Source: Amoeboaphelidium protococcarum
Lineage: Eukaryota; Aphelidiomycota; Aphelidea
NCBI GenBank assembly: GCA_023515745.1
Contig: JALECJ010000256.1
Location: 496,001-560,000 of the forward strand
Direction: 5' to 3'
Length of the DNA stretch: 64,000 bases
Part shown: positions 1 to 12,400 of the stretch, piece after piece
Layout of the letters: each line of letters starts with the position of its first letter
Position numbering within the stretch: the stretch's first letter is position 1
The notes under the pieces: generated by a model
What the model saw: only the letters and a program-made list of their open reading frames with translations
Told to the model about the DNA's origin: nothing
Databases searched by the model: none
Position numbers and translations under genes: made by a program

Positions 1-1002
1 GAATAACTAACATACCAATGACTACCGTATAACTAAAGTCATTAAAACTAGGAATCACACGAATCTTGGCCTCGTCTACAGTCAAAGACTTTACATTAAT
101 ACCGGATGCATACACACCATCCTTCCTTATTTACTCCATACTCATTGGGCCATACTTCATGTACTCGGTGATTGATGACTGCAGAAGAGTACTTAGACAA
201 AGAGTCATCGGACTCAGCTACTCTTACAGGGCGATGATTGGCTTGTCATATACAGCAAAGAACGAGGCCATACGTCCATAATTCATATCTCCCATCTTGC
301 TTGGACTCAAATACTGAGTCAAGAAGTTGAATACAGATGCCACAATCTTCTTCTCATCCGCCAGCTTACCCATCAACAAGTGAACACTAACCAAATTGCA
401 CAGCAACTTGAGAATACCATCCGTCAATCTGAAATGCTATTAACACTACACTCTTTAAAATACATTTATGGATTGGTAAGAGTTTCGGCATGCCAAGAAA
501 CATTATAAAACTTACATTTAAGCCAACCAAACGATCACATACTAGAAGACAAGATATTGATACTTCGGTAAACTCCATAATATCCACAAACAATTGATAT
601 ATTGGCTAGATTTCTGCCAGCACCTGACGAGCATCAGTCTACAGAGCCTGGGCAGACGAGTTCTACAATCACAGCGCAAATGTAAGAGACATATCAAAAC
701 ATTATAAGACATAAACAGTAGATAAAGCAAGTACGTACCTTGTGAGTATCAGGGACGTCAGGAAACTTCTTCAGAACTTGCTTCACAAAAGCCTGATAAG
801 GTTGCTCTGTAAACAGACGTGGTTGTTCACTCTTGCGATTGAGCGCCGACACCTCCTCTGGAACCATAGTGTCTATCACACAGCCAGGTCCATCCCCGTT
901 GAAGATGTAAACATAATTATACAAGCCAGACAGTAGGTTGACAGCATGTTCATTCAATACACGGACAGTCTCCGCAATTTTGCGAGAATCAACTTATGCC
1001 AT
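1..1002 (-). CDS. NCKAP1: HEM/NAP1 (NCKAP1) WAVE-complex subunit, 5' part
   Basis: N-terminal part of the HEM-family subunit of the WAVE/SCAR complex, which relays Rac signals to Arp2/3-driven actin assembly. The gene runs off the left edge. Seen: start ATG at 1000-1002, then RKIAETVRVLNEHAVNLL, LKKFPDVPDTHK and YQLFVDIMEF, which line up in order with the NCKAP1 N-terminus (KLAEKLTILNDRGVGML, VRKFP, FTFVDVMEF). UAR codons are needed as Gln, for example 224-226. Two introns are inferred: 663-738 (76 bp, GTACGT to TTGTAG) and about 437-515 (79 bp, GTAAGT to AATAG); the second acceptor could instead be the CAG ending at 431. Dikarya lack this complex, whereas amoeboid and many zoosporic opisthokonts keep it. 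Its presence together with ARPC4 suggests crawling motility (inference). Confidence 0.85.
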
Positions 1003-1701
1003 TGTCAGTTATGATAATGCTTTAAGGTTACCACCTTTTACTAATTATTACTGTACCGACTTGGCTTTGTTGAAGTCAGACGATGAAACAAAAGAGACTT
1101 CGTTTCACTTTTACAAATGGCGAAAACAACAACATCGACCATTTGATTGGAGAGAGCGAGCACCCTAGGAAGACGTGAAAATTGCATTATAGCTATGACT
1201 AGCCTCAGTGAAAAGAATTTTGAGTTTAATTAGAATGAAAATAGTAATCATGAAAGTAGTTTATTTGATAGAAAATCCAATATTTTATCAATGTTGAGCT
1301 CAGTAAGTAGGTAGATGAGGTGAGAAACGAATATAAGAGCAAAAAAAACATTGATTCAGATACTATCTAGTCCGGTGTTAACATCATGGTAAATCAGATG
1401 TCCCTATCAAAAGTATAATCATAATCAACGTATACGCGTACTGGCATTCAAAGCTGTCACTGCATTAGATTCAGCAAGTGCGCTTGAAATTACTAGTCAT
1501 TCCAGATAATTACATCCTGGTATGGTTTCTGTCGTTATTTTTTGCCTTTTTTCATGGTCGGTTGAAGAAAAGAGAACGTACAAGCAAACGTCGGTTAACA
1601 GGTGAGATTACGAAAGTGACGAGTGACGGATCGCGCGAACTCTGCAGCAAATCAGAAAAGACAAAAAGCATTTTTATATCCGCAAGCAAAGTGAAGCAGC
1701 A
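1003..1701. other. Intergenic region between divergent genes
   Basis: About 700 bases separate the divergently transcribed HEM and TMEM256 starts, so both promoters should lie here. The stretch is AT-rich and holds one ACGCGT hexamer near 1432. Open frames present (such as 1478-1708) lack an ATG and any recognisable motif. I see no further gene. Confidence 0.5.
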
Positions 1702-2082
1702 ATGCTAAATTTCCATTAGATTGGTTGTATTTCCGGCGCGTTGGCTGTCGGTCTTGGGGCGTTTGGAGCGCATGGGCTGAGGACGAGTTTAATGAAGTAG
1801 ACAAAGGATGTCGCGGTGGTTGATAGGAAGTTGTCTGGCTGGTCGACCGCGGCCTCTTATTAGTTGCTTCACTCAGTCATGATTGTGATCGCGTCTCAGT
1901 ATCAGTAAGGCGGTAGTTAGCGTCCTTTATCCGCAGCTCTCTTCACTTGTGGTAATTTACTCTTTAGTGGTTCAATCTACTTGCTGACACTGAATCCCGG
2001 ATGGAAATTTCTGGGACCTGTTACACCTGTTGGCGGCTTGTGTTATATTGCTGGCTGGTTGGCGCTACTGGCTAAACGATGA
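1702..2082 (+). CDS. TMEM256: TMEM256/DUF423 small membrane protein
   Basis: A 126-residue protein of the DUF423/TMEM256 family, small proteins with several membrane helices and unclear function (the bacterial relatives include YwdK). Seen: near the N-terminus the family signature GALAVGLGAFGAHGLR, followed by a hydrophobic stretch around LLHSVMIVIA, then LFTCGNLLFSGSIYLL and PVTPVGGLCYIAGWLALL, the usual C-terminal helix pair with its GG motif. It has no intron. Four in-frame TAG/TAA codons must be Gln, so the gene is invisible under the standard code; TGA stop at 2080-2082. Start chosen as the ATG directly upstream of the conserved helix; length matches the family (about 110-125 aa). It converges on SLC33A1 with only 70 bases between the stops. 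Confidence 0.85.
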
Positions 2083-2152
2083 GACAAAATAAATGTTATA
2101 TATTTAAAAAGGTTCTAATATGTTGGCATCAAATTTACAAATTCATAAATTA

Positions 2153-4120
2153 TCACTTTTTACCATTGTACACGCGCCATCTTTCAATAGGAGTAATCTC
2201 TAGCATACGGATATGAGATCTGATAAAGGCGACGAATAACATAACACCGAGCACGATGCAAACAAAATTCACGACGTAAAAACCATCCATGCCGTAGTTA
2301 CACTCTCCACCAGCATTTATGCATAAATTTTTCGCTTCTTTATTGTTGCAGTTCAGTAGGCTAAAATCAGTGATAGAACTGGATGTTGTTGAATTTCCGG
2401 ATGCACCGTCAATATCGACAGATTGTATACAAGTGCTAGATGTGAATAAATCGACAGCTCTGAGCACAAAGAAACTAGGCCACGTACCGCCAAAGTTGGA
2501 TAATGTATTGAGTAGTGTCAGATATGTACCACCTATAAGAGGATCGGATATAGTGGCAAAGAATGAACCAATCGAGACAAATTAGATAGTGCTGACTACT
2601 GTACCAGCGATCGAGCCAAAAACGATCATACCGTAGAACCAGTTTTCCAAATGAGCAGTGGAAGTATCACCGTCAACTTTAGTTAAACCGTACTTGGACA
2701 GATATACCAAAGCCATTCCATAGAAAACGAGCAACAACCGTATGTAATATGAATACAACCACGGTCGAAGTCTACCTTCGCCAGGCATGAGATCTTGCCC
2801 CTCTTCGCCAGTATCATCACTGTCTTATGGCGCGTCAACACCCTCAATATTGCTGTCGCGATGTACCAAACTGTACTACTATCCCTTGTGCTTACGTTCT
2901 TGACTCCATTTGGCGCCAATCCATCCGACGATCAACTACAGAGGGAAACAGAACAAGGCAATACTGGCCAGAGTTTCTTCGCCCACTCCCATGTCAATCA
3001 GTCGATATGGTACAAGTGTCTCTGCGCCGATAAAAGGCAGTTTACAATTCAAAAGGACCACAATCAGAATCCTCATGTTGGGCAATTTAAGAATAGATAC
3101 CACGTCCTTATAAGCATTAATCATTCCCAAAGTGCTAACACCCTCGGCCTCATCCACAGAGTCATCTTCCCGCTTCATCACTATGAGCCACAGGGTGACT
3201 GATATAAAGCACACAGCCCAGAAGGCTAAATAATTCGATAGCATATTGACAGTCATTTCCGGATCAGAGTACTTGGCATTATAAGTGGAAACCAAGTACA
3301 GAATACCACTAAAGCTTAGGAAGTATCCAGTATTGAGCCCGATAGTCTAGCACGCCGACGCCCACCGTAGATTCTCCTTATGCAGTAAAGTCAGAGACCA
3401 TCCATCAACTGCAATATCTTGAGTCGCACTAAAAAATACCAAAAGGAGGAATACACCTGTCAATAAGTGAACATCAATAACATTAGACGCGTCCAGAGCA
3501 TCAGACGATGAAGTTGAGCGATTTCCTATAAGACTAGACAATAGCTCTTACTACCTGGCCAGCCAAAACAAAAATGCAGATACAATCAGTTAAAGAGGGA
3601 TGATCCACGTCTTTCGCCTTCCCCCAAACCAATATTAAACTGATGACCATAACCTGAATTTAGTAGATAAACGGCCACGGATGGACGAAATATAGAAACT
3701 GTCAACTATTGGAGACCAGAGTAACTTGAGCGAGTATGGCCAGCTGCATAAAGAGAAGATCGCCATTTCGGCGAATGACAATTGGCGCTTCAACATGAAA
3801 GGGAGCGTACCAAGAGCGAGTCCAAGCGGTATACCTTAAAGCAAGTACAAAATAATAAGCAACGTAATATTAGGCAAATCCTTTCGTAATCGAGCGCCAT
3901 CATCCGCATTAAAAGAAGGTGTATTCGATAATGCTGAAGTGGGCCGTCTCGCTTTAGTGTATGGAAGATCAACGGACATTTCATCTTTTGTGCCATGCTA
4001 AACTTGTCTACTATTGCTTTTCAGTCTAATATTTCCATTTTCATTAAGAGTATCAAATTGACTATCAATAGAGTCTCCAGCGTTGACTCTTTTTTATAAT
4101 TATCTCCGCGTCATTACCAT
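2153..4120 (-). CDS. SLC33A1: Acetyl-CoA transporter, SLC33A1 family (AT-1)
   Basis: Multi-pass transporter of the SLC33/AT-1 family, which in animals carries acetyl-CoA into the ER/Golgi lumen for protein and glycan acetylation. One uninterrupted frame of 655 residues (human about 549). Seen: LLQGIPLGLALG in the first helix (with a UAA-encoded Gln), WSPIVDSFY, FGGRRKTWIIPLQ, the strongly conserved ATQDIAVDGWSLT, and a C-terminal Cys-rich loop plus last helix, GGECNYGMDGFYVVN, matching AT-1 GGSCVTALDGYYVE. The N-terminal 90 residues are polar and unlike the human protein; ATGs at 4118-4120 and 4112-4114 both fit. Stop TGA at 2153-2155. No intron needed. It is divergent from ALDH3. Confidence 0.9.
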
Positions 4121-4768
4121 ATTCAATTAAAATTTCAAATGATGATAATAAAATTGATACGGCGCTGTTAATAAGGGAGCTTAAGATGGAAGCGCCTTGG
4201 AAACGATCGCGAAATTTTCAATTTCAAATTCACCGCTGATTGGTCCAGTTTTAAGTGTACATAAAGTGCAGCAGTAGCTAATTGAAATGACGTGCGTAGA
4301 TTAATTTAAGTTTGCCAGTTATCATTTGTCTATTCAAAGGAACAGCGTCTTATGTATGGAGCAATTTTCATTCTTAACGTAGGAACGTGTTGAATCGTCC
4401 ATTCAATAGCAGACTTATCTCCCTATTTCAGAGTTGCGGAAAGCGCTTAGACAATTGTCATAACGCTCAATTTCTGGGAAAATATTTAGATGCCAAGAAT
4501 TTACCATTTTTTATTTGGTTTACAGACCATAGAGCTTCACTTCTGAATAAACCGTCTATATACCTACCGTGATTGAACTGTTCGGTTAAGTGCAATCTCG
4601 GCAGTTTCAACTTTATTGCGTGGCGCTGCGGTTCAAATCATCATTCACTCCCACGCTTGTTCTACAGCATTATAGTCACTATAAAATAAATAACTACACC
4701 TGCATTAAGTTTTGTAATATTTGTGGAATATACATATTCGCCGATCTAAGTAATAACACTTTGAGAAA
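4121..4768. other. Divergent promoter region SLC33A1/ALDH3
   Basis: About 650 bases between two divergent starts. Only short open frames without ATG or motif occur (for example 4387-4572). AT-rich; a box-B-like GGTTCAAATC at 4630-4639 has no matching tRNA fold around it. No gene is supported. Confidence 0.45.
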
Positions 4769-6406
4769 ATGCCAGCCAAGACGGAAAAGACTAAGGGATA
4801 ATAGCAGTATACGCCAGTAAAAGAACTTGAGCAGATAACTAGACAGTTGAGAGACTCTTTCGCTAGCGGTGTCACCAGACCATATGAGTATAGGATGGAG
4901 TAATTGCATGGTATTAGAAGACTGGTCACTGATGAAGAGTCGATGTAGATTCTGCTGGATGCCATGGTGGCTGATGGAAAGTGTCGTGGGGAGGCTTTAC
5001 TTGGAGATTTGTACACTAGTGAGAAGGATGTGAACAAGTGTCTGGCCAACTTGCACCACTGGATGTCGCCATAAGCAGTATCTATGGATTTGGCAAGCAA
5101 TCTGAGCGGAGATTCCGGATATGTTTAGTATGATCCTCTTGGCCTGGTTCTGATAATTGGCACTTGGAATTATCCGGTCAACTCTGCCATTAGTCCACTA
5201 ATTGGTGCCATCGCTGCCGGTAATACCGTGGTTCTCAAATTGTCAGAAGTGTCGAGTAATACATCGCAAGCACTGGCATCTCTGTTCAATAAGTATTTGG
5301 ATCCGTAGTGTTATAGAGTGGTCACTGGAGCGGTAGAAGAGGTGACCGCCCTACTCCGTGGCTCTGTAAATGCAGGTACTGAGAGATAGTGGAAGTGGGA
5401 TCACATTTTTCTGACTGGTAACAGCCAGGTTGGTAAAGTGATTGCCAGAGCTGCCGCAGAGACTCTGACGCCCACCACGCTTGAACTGGGCGGTAAATCT
5501 CCTTGTATTATTGATTTGAACATTGGTGAGGCGACTGTGTAAGGTGGACTGTTTAGTAGCTTTAGCATGAAGATGGACACTGTGACGACTCGTTTGGTGG
5601 CCTCAAAGTTTTTTAATGTCGGATAAACTTGTATCGCTCCAGATTATGTACTCGTGCCTTAGTAGCATCTTGACTTGGTTTTAGAGAATGTTAAAGCGCA
5701 GATTGTCAAGTTGTATGGCTCGTTGGATGCTGAAGAGATTAAAAAGAATGTGAACAGTTTTGGTCGCATTGTCAGTCGTCGCCACTATGACCGTCTGGAT
5801 TCGATGTTGAAAAAGACTCGTGGACGTATTGTGGTCAATGAAGACGGCCGCGATGCTAATGAATTGTATATTCCACCGACTGTTGTTGTATTGGAGCCAT
5901 CTGCCGGAGATTTTAATTCCATTTGTGAGGATGCTCTAATGCAACAAGAGATATTCGGTCCCATCATGATCATTATTGCACTTCCGAGTGCCGAATAATA
6001 GGGCGGTTAGCAATAATAATTTCTATAACAGTGCATTCAGTTCATTAATGGTAGAGAGAAGCCACTGGCTGCATACTTATTCTCTAACAATTACAAGAGT
6101 ATTGAGCAATTCTAAAGTGAAGTACTCTCTGGTGGTCAGTTGATCAATGACTGTTTAATGCACTTCACCTGCGAGACTCTACCGTTTGGAGGTGTTGGAA
6201 ATAGTGGATATGGTCAGTATCATGGCAAATTCTCATTCGATTGCTTTAGTCATCGCAAGGCTGTGATGAAGAGAAATGTGATTGCAGAAGTGGGAAACTA
6301 GTTGAGATATCCACCATATACCACCCAAAAGAGTAATTTGATCCACGCTGCGTTAGTTCCAGCTGCACCAAAGATGAAGCAGTAGAGTTCTTCCTGGTTC
6401 TGGTGA
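4769..6406 (+). CDS. ALDH3: Aldehyde dehydrogenase, ALDH3/fatty aldehyde type
   Basis: NAD(P)-dependent aldehyde dehydrogenase of the ALDH3 class, oxidising medium- and long-chain aldehydes to acids. Single exon, 545 residues, with many UAR Gln codons. Seen: [15 protein letters not shown] (cofactor-domain start), [11 protein letters not shown], the catalytic glutamate in LELGGKSP, the nucleophilic cysteine in [12 protein letters not shown], the ALDH3-type motif EIFGPIM, and [12 protein letters not shown] near the end. All key residues are present. The frame closes at TGA 6404-6406 right after SSSWFW; the next codons continue in frame as a short hydrophobic tail to a second TGA (see findings). 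ALDH3 proteins often carry a C-terminal hydrophobic anchor. Converges with the SDR gene, 126 bases between stops. Confidence 0.93.
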
Positions 6407-6532
6407 ATTTTACCGATTGTAATATTTGATTGAACTTTGAATGAATAACTAATTGATAGCAATGATATTATGAAATAGTTTTAGTACGCATTGAAGAGAA
6501 ACTTCATATTTACTGATGTCATAAAAATTATC

Positions 6533-7489
6533 TCAAAGATGAGCCTGAGCCGCAGCATATTCCGATATTCCAGTAGTTGATAAAGCGTCCAACTTTCGCA
6601 GCACCTTTTTAGACTTGATGCCACTTAGAGGAGTCTTGTAACCTTCAGGGATAAAGAAATCGGGAAACAGGTCGCTCTCCTTCATACCTCTCGTATTGGA
6701 GTAAATGTCCAAATCTTGACGCTTGAATCCCTAGCTCAGAATAATATCATCATCTATGGCAAACACACCAGTCAGCCCTTGCTAATTCAGTAGAACATAC
6801 GCAGAATCGGCCATTATACCGACTCTTCTCATGGTGGCCCTCTGGTCAGCAGCACCCGGTATCATCTTCATTGCAGCAGTGTCGATCGCCGTACGTGGCC
6901 ACAATGAATTGACACTGATGCCATACTGCTTAAACTCTTCGCTCATACCCAGAGTGCACATGCTCATGTTGAACTTGGCGATAGTGTACGCAGTATGAGG
7001 TGCGAACCACTGACTATCCACAGACAGTGGCGGAGACAGGTTGAGCACCTGCGGATTTCTACCAGATTTAGCAGACTTGATCAGGTGTGGAAGAGCCAAC
7101 TTTGTACACAGCCAGGTACCGCGACCATTGATCTAATTCATCAGGTCAAACTTCTTCACCGCAGTGTTTGGAGTGTCAGTAAGGCTAATGGCACTGGCAT
7201 TGTTGATCAGAATATCGATACCGCCCCATCGATCCACAGTCTACTGGATGGCATTCTAGACCTCTTGCTCAAATCTAATGTCACACTGAATAGCCAGCGA
7301 CTGACCGCCAACCTTCTCAATCTCCTCAGCAGTCTGCTCAATAGTTCCAGGTAGTTTCTATGCACCTTGAGTTCCGGAAGATTTGGAAGCTACAGCCACC
7401 TTGGCTCCATCCATCGCCAGTCTGATAGCAATCGCCTTGCCAATACCTCTACTAGCGCCGGAAATGAATACGACTTTATCCTTCAGCAT
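6533..7489 (-). CDS. HSDL2: Short-chain dehydrogenase, HSDL2-like
   Basis: Short-chain dehydrogenase/reductase most similar to hydroxysteroid dehydrogenase-like protein 2, a peroxisomal/mitochondrial enzyme of lipid metabolism. Single exon, 318 residues. Seen: Rossmann glycine motif ISGASRGIGKAIA at residues 9-21, INNASAISL, active-site Tyr-x3-Lys in AYTIAKFNMSM, and the HSDL2-specific NLSPPLSVDSQWF and SLWPRTAIDTAAM. The C-terminal SCP2 lipid-binding domain of human HSDL2 is absent; the protein ends shortly after the catalytic domain with AQAHL, a possible variant of a C-terminal peroxisomal signal (weak). UAR codons occur at several Gln positions. Start is the first ATG before the glycine motif. 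Confidence 0.9.
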
Positions 7490-7783
7490 TTTTAACTTCA
7501 CCGTTTATAAGTATTACAAAAAAACCGTGTAGAGATTTGTAATTGAAAGGGGGTATTAGTCGCGGCCGTAAAGGAGAACTCTCGCGCGGTCGAAACGCTT
7601 AAAAGCGAAACTGTTGTCAGAAGCAGATGGGCCAACAAGTTGCAGGTACAGTATGGCATTCTATGCTGAGGCAACGGGACATTAAAGACTGTCTTTAGGA
7701 TAATATAAGTAGTCGCTCAACAATGTTTAATTTGCGCCACCAATTATTTTTATTTTATATTTACTCAAAGTATCAAAAAGAGA

Positions 7784-8128
7784 TCACACATCTGGGAAAT
7801 CTTTGGGCTTCTTCAACAGTTTACACACTGGTGCCTCAACATAGCCAGATGGAACGCGCTTCTTAGTATCTTCAAGTATTCCAGCCCTGATCATGACTTC
7901 CAACAATCCTTCGCAATTCCAAGTACATAGCAGTAGCTCATTGTTGATATCCATATTGGCGTGGGGAATGCAAGTAGTCGCCACCGCCCAAGGAGGTTGA
8001 TCATCATCTAGCTCCATCAGCACAATAGAAATGGACCGATTCACAGGATATCTCGTAAATCCAACCTTTAACTCTTTGTCGCACCAATGTATATTCTAGT
8101 CCAAATATTTCAAATTCCAATTGTCCAT
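7784..8128 (-). CDS. Small unknown protein, 114 aa
   Basis: An intron-less frame of 114 residues starting at the ATG 8126-8128 (MDNWNLKYL) and ending at TGA 7784-7786. One UAG codon near residue 11 must be Gln. It is acidic in the middle (LMELDDDQPPW), has the stretch LLLCTWNCEGLLEVMIR, and ends KLLKKPKDFPDV. No signal peptide, membrane helix or family motif that I recognise. Codon use and the absence of TGA over 115 codons support coding, but the function is unknown. Confidence 0.6.
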
Positions 8129-9014
8129 TTTATAATATGTTATACTCTCAGTCGTTCGTTAATAGTAACTTGAAATTAGGTGTGGCGATAAGAACATATT
8201 TGCAAATTTTGAACTACTGTATTTACTCAGAATCACACAGTGTTAGATCATTATTTACTTTTCGGCTGGTGATGTTGATCATCATTTCCAATAAACTAAT
8301 CGATAAAGATATGGATCTTGGACGTTAAAGAGATTGTCTAGAAACTCAACACTTTATTGCATGGATTTATTACATATCATCTGATCAGAGCAGTGTATGT
8401 TAGTTACTTGGTTAGTTGTGACAATCAACACTTAACGCGTCTGCGTCTTTAACAAGTCAGTAAAATAGCTCAAACATTATAATAAGTTTTATTACGTACG
8501 GCGTTGCAAGATTCATAAGACAAAGGCTCTTTTAATGCGAGTTACCAAAACGGGTATTTGTTGCAGCAGCGACTCATATTGGTACAGTATGATGGACCCA
8601 AATTTCAAGTTATATTGGAATAAACTTATAGTAAGGCTACGTTGAACAACGCAGTTGCTTTCTAAGTGATAACTCAGCAACAACGGCGCACCGTAAATAT
8701 TACGGTTAGCTGTTACAATAGAACTTCAGACATCACCACTCTGCTGAATGCGCTTTCTACCAACTTTTGAGTTTAAAATTTTTGGCTGGTGAAAAGGTAG
8801 TGAGCAGTTATGCTTTCAAGAAGTTCTCAGCGCGATGACTGTTGGTTGATGGTTTTACTATCTACCTTATGTATACAGAAGTGGTTATCTGTGTTCGGCA
8901 TTAGCATCTTTAGACGCGTCAACATGCTCCCTTTTGCAGTAACACTGGCCCGATGGCTCCCTAGTGGATATCCTCGTAACAACATAGTGTTCATTTTCTC
9001 AAAGCCTTCGTGCA

Positions 9015-9330
9015 TCAATTTTCACATGCCACTCCATCATCTCTACTAATTTAAAATTACAAACTCATTGTTATCAGAGTGGCCTTGTTGAAACTATAGA
9101 TCGACTCTGCAGCAGATTCTTCAACTGTGAATCCGTCGCCAGTCAATTTAATTCCTTCCCTCCTTTCATTCCCTATAAATTGCGCTTCCGGGGTCAAGAA
9201 TTCTTTCCTTGGTCATCGGGCTGAAAAAGCCCCAGGTTACTTATGCACATCAGCTTCCAACATTAGATTGAGAATATGTTTGTCGGTAATACTAAATTCA
9301 AACAATTTTACTCAGTTTATGAAAATGTAC
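9015..9330 (-). CDS. Possible exon cluster of an unidentified gene or gene relic
   Basis: On the minus strand this stretch reads, in one frame, ITDKHILNLMLEADVHK, then after an in-frame TGA, EFLTPEAQFIGNERREGIK and ESAAESIYSFNKATL, ending at TGA 9015-9017. The composition looks like protein rather than chance. A 33-base GTAACC-to-CCAAG segment could be spliced out to bypass the internal TGA, and a TTTAG acceptor lies just upstream, but no ATG could be assigned. It sits beside the KDZ element, so it may be a gene fragment disrupted by or carried with the transposon. Family not recognised. Confidence 0.25.
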
Positions 9331-9398
9331 ATGTTTTTATACATCACAAATCTTTTTTCTCCACTCTCAATATACCTCAGCGTTTCTTAATGGTGCTG

Positions 9399-9419
9399 CG
9401 CTATCTTGCGCCGATAGCG
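9399..9419. repeat. Perfect inverted repeat upstream of the KDZ gene
   Basis: CGCTATC and GATAGCG form 7-bp complementary arms around a 7-nt loop, ending 62 bases before the transposase ATG. It could be a regulatory or subterminal transposon element; no second copy was found on the right side of the gene. Confidence 0.35.
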
Positions 9420-9481
9420 TTGTGAAACAACGAGGGAGCTCCCCTTTCTTAGAGCGTGAAAAACGGAAAATTGTTGGAACA

Positions 9482-12400
9482 ATGGGCAGACGCAAGAAGC
9501 TTGATAAATCTGTATATCAATTTAAAATATAAATCCTTGGTGGTGGAGTTGATTAGAAGAAGAAGCGTGTCTTGTAGACGATATCGGTGGAGTCTCCTTC
9601 TAAAACCGCTGTTCGGTAGCATATGAAAGCTTTGAAGATGTCAGATTATATGAAAGGATTGCGTAGAGAAATATCTAATTATACGGCTGATGATATTAAC
9701 TAGATGAGAGTGTATGATACAGATGACTAAAGCGGAGATAGATTAGCTGGTGATGATTACAATGGACATCAGGACGACAGTAATGAATATCAGTATCAGA
9801 ACCCGCTATTGGATAATTCAGTGGATACTGGTGACAGTCGCAATCAGCAACACGTATCGAGATCTCGCCTTGATGGTACGTGTCACAGTCCATGGCAAGC
9901 ATACGATGAGCCTGTTCACAACTCCTTTTAAGATATTCCGCTGGCAAATAGTACTTCAAATTATTATAGGCGCTTGGCTAGATTTGGACAATCCTTTGCA
10001 GATTGGCGGACGAAGGAAGGTGGGCACTTGGCCATGAAGAAATTGCTACCCTTAAAAGCCATGACTGATTCAAATTGCAGTGTATGTGATAAAGTAGAGG
10101 TAGTAACTGATTAGCGAATTTCTTGTAGAAGCTGTTAAGATGTTGTATTTTGTTCTATAAGCTGCTTTTGTGAACACCATGCAAACGTAAGAAGTTATCA
10201 TATGCCTTTTGCATAGTGGTACTAGAACGTCGATATACCAGTATCTCTATTGAATATTCCTAAGTATGGTGTATAATGTGCCTAATGTAAAGGGGGTTGG
10301 AAGCCGGTGAATCTGATACACTTCGAGTCTGGTGTTTTACGCGTTTCAGTTCCCTTATGCAGATGCGACGAGTAGAAGTAGTTGGATCTATTGCTACAGT
10401 GTAGTCTTTTTCCTGCCAGTCCATCTGATGTTAGTACTGTTGTAACTGTAGATACATTAGAGCTTTATGATTCCATGTTGTGCAACGCGCATATCAGCAT
10501 GCATAGTTTTGTGTAGTCCATTGATGATTTTTGCACCTCTTTTCTGGATGATAAAGTCTATGATGCAGTTTTGGATGCTTTTTATTAGTACAAACTTCTA
10601 AGGTTTTAGATTCTAGAAAGTATTATGCCTAAAGTCTTTTTTGATTGTATGGCTTGCCCAATCTAACTTGTTGTGCCAACTAATGATTCCACGCTATGGA
10701 AAGGGAACGAGTTCTGGAACAAAGTGAAGCAGCTCGCTGATACTGACCCGTTGAATTTAATTGAATATGATATACATACGCTTAAGAGGATGGCTCTGTC
10801 TCTATCTAATTACGAAATTAAAATCGATCTCAGTTGGTCAAAAATGCTCGTGTCTTTAGATGGCTGCTTTAAATTGATGCATAGAAGGAATAAAGGTGGT
10901 GCTGATGGCGACTAAATAACTAATATATTCTTTGCGAAACGTGATGATCTATCTACATCCTCTCCTCCTTCCAGTACTTGTAGTGCTTTCAATGCTTTGA
11001 GAACCGTTGCAGAGAGAAGTTCCTCAGCTCTTAATGATTTTACAGGACTGTTTGGAGCATTCTGCTCTCGGCATGGTTGTCCCTGCGCGGCTACGTTCTC
11101 CAATATTAAGTCAGGCGAAGGATTTCATTACGGAGATATAGCTTTAAAGAATGTTATAGAGAAGTTGGACGATTCATCTGATCTCTTGGTATTCTACGAT
11201 ATAGCATGTCAATTTTAGAAGAATTTCGTGAGACGTGTTCCTAGTGGCGCAAATGTGCAGTTTCTTATTCCAAGCTTTCATCTGTATGCTCATCAATAAT
11301 CCTGCATTTAAGGGTATGATCAGAAGAATTATCCTGGTGCAGGTACATGTGCTGGAGAGATAGCTGAAACGCGGTGGTCCAGTCTGGGCCGCAATACTTT
11401 TCTCAGGGAAATGGCCATGGGAAAGCGCAACGATTATCTGAGTTTTTTGTTGCTCCACATGAAGGAGGAATCCGATCAGATGGTTATTAATACTCTGTCT
11501 GATCGCGTAGATATGAATATTCAGAAGTATGAGGTGCTCGTGGCGTAGTATGATTAACTGTTGCAGCTGTCTGGGATGACAACTGCGGATGTCATTCATC
11601 TTCAGCAAGGCTCTGACCATATTTCTCCTGCTCGCGATGATGAGTCTCTAAGCTTAGAGTAAAAGTCATACTCTCAGTATGCTCTGCTGCTGGTGGCGCT
11701 GTATGAAAATGCAGGAAATGAAGAGGTTCTGGGATAGCTGGTGGCGCTTGAGAGACTACTTGGAGTATAGCGTATGGATCTGAACTCTGCCGTCGTTCAA
11801 AATGCTTTGTAAAGCATTTATACTGACTAGATGAAAGTTGCCCTGCATTAGCTCCTAAATTCAATGATTGAGAGGGACGCGATAAATTTAGCATGTGACA
11901 AGTTTGGCAACACTACTAAACTGAAATAGCGATTCAGAGCAACCAAAACTTAGTATTACAACGCGTTCCTTACCTCACTGGATTTAGTAAACTCTCTGTT
12001 TATGAAGTGGAATGCTTACGTGAAATCTGAAGATAAATTTGATTAGCTCAGTCGTCAATGCTCTTCATAGAATGTCTAAGAACTACTTGCATAACATTTT
12101 GGACTCGTACCTACCTCGCGTATAAAGCTGATTTAATTGAAGACGCTGCTAGATAGAACTGTGGAAGAGCTCGTCTATAATGTGCTTGATGCTTAAATCA
12201 TGCTAAATAAGCTGGTGTATATGGTAGAGTACTTGGAAGGCAAAGTCAATACCGCTTCTTCGATTTCGTATGAATGCTAAGTGGTCATTGAGTATTTGCA
12301 CAAGTTTTATCGCTAACTCTCTCAGCTGGTGGTTGGGTTCTCCAAATGTGTTATCAATTTTAAATAGCATGATATATTCTCCGTGCTATAAAAGTAATTT

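Larger units (their letters stand above)
8129..9481. other. Accessory-looking gap upstream of the KDZ gene
   Basis: About 1350 bases between the 114-aa gene and the transposase start. It should contain the left end of the mobile element, but I could not find a convincing terminal repeat. Seen: an inverted repeat at 9399-9419 (7-bp arms CGCTATC/GATAGCG, 7-nt loop), GGAGCTCC near 9433, two ACGCGT sites (8436, 8914), and a minus-strand stretch of protein-like sequence described separately. Confidence 0.4.
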
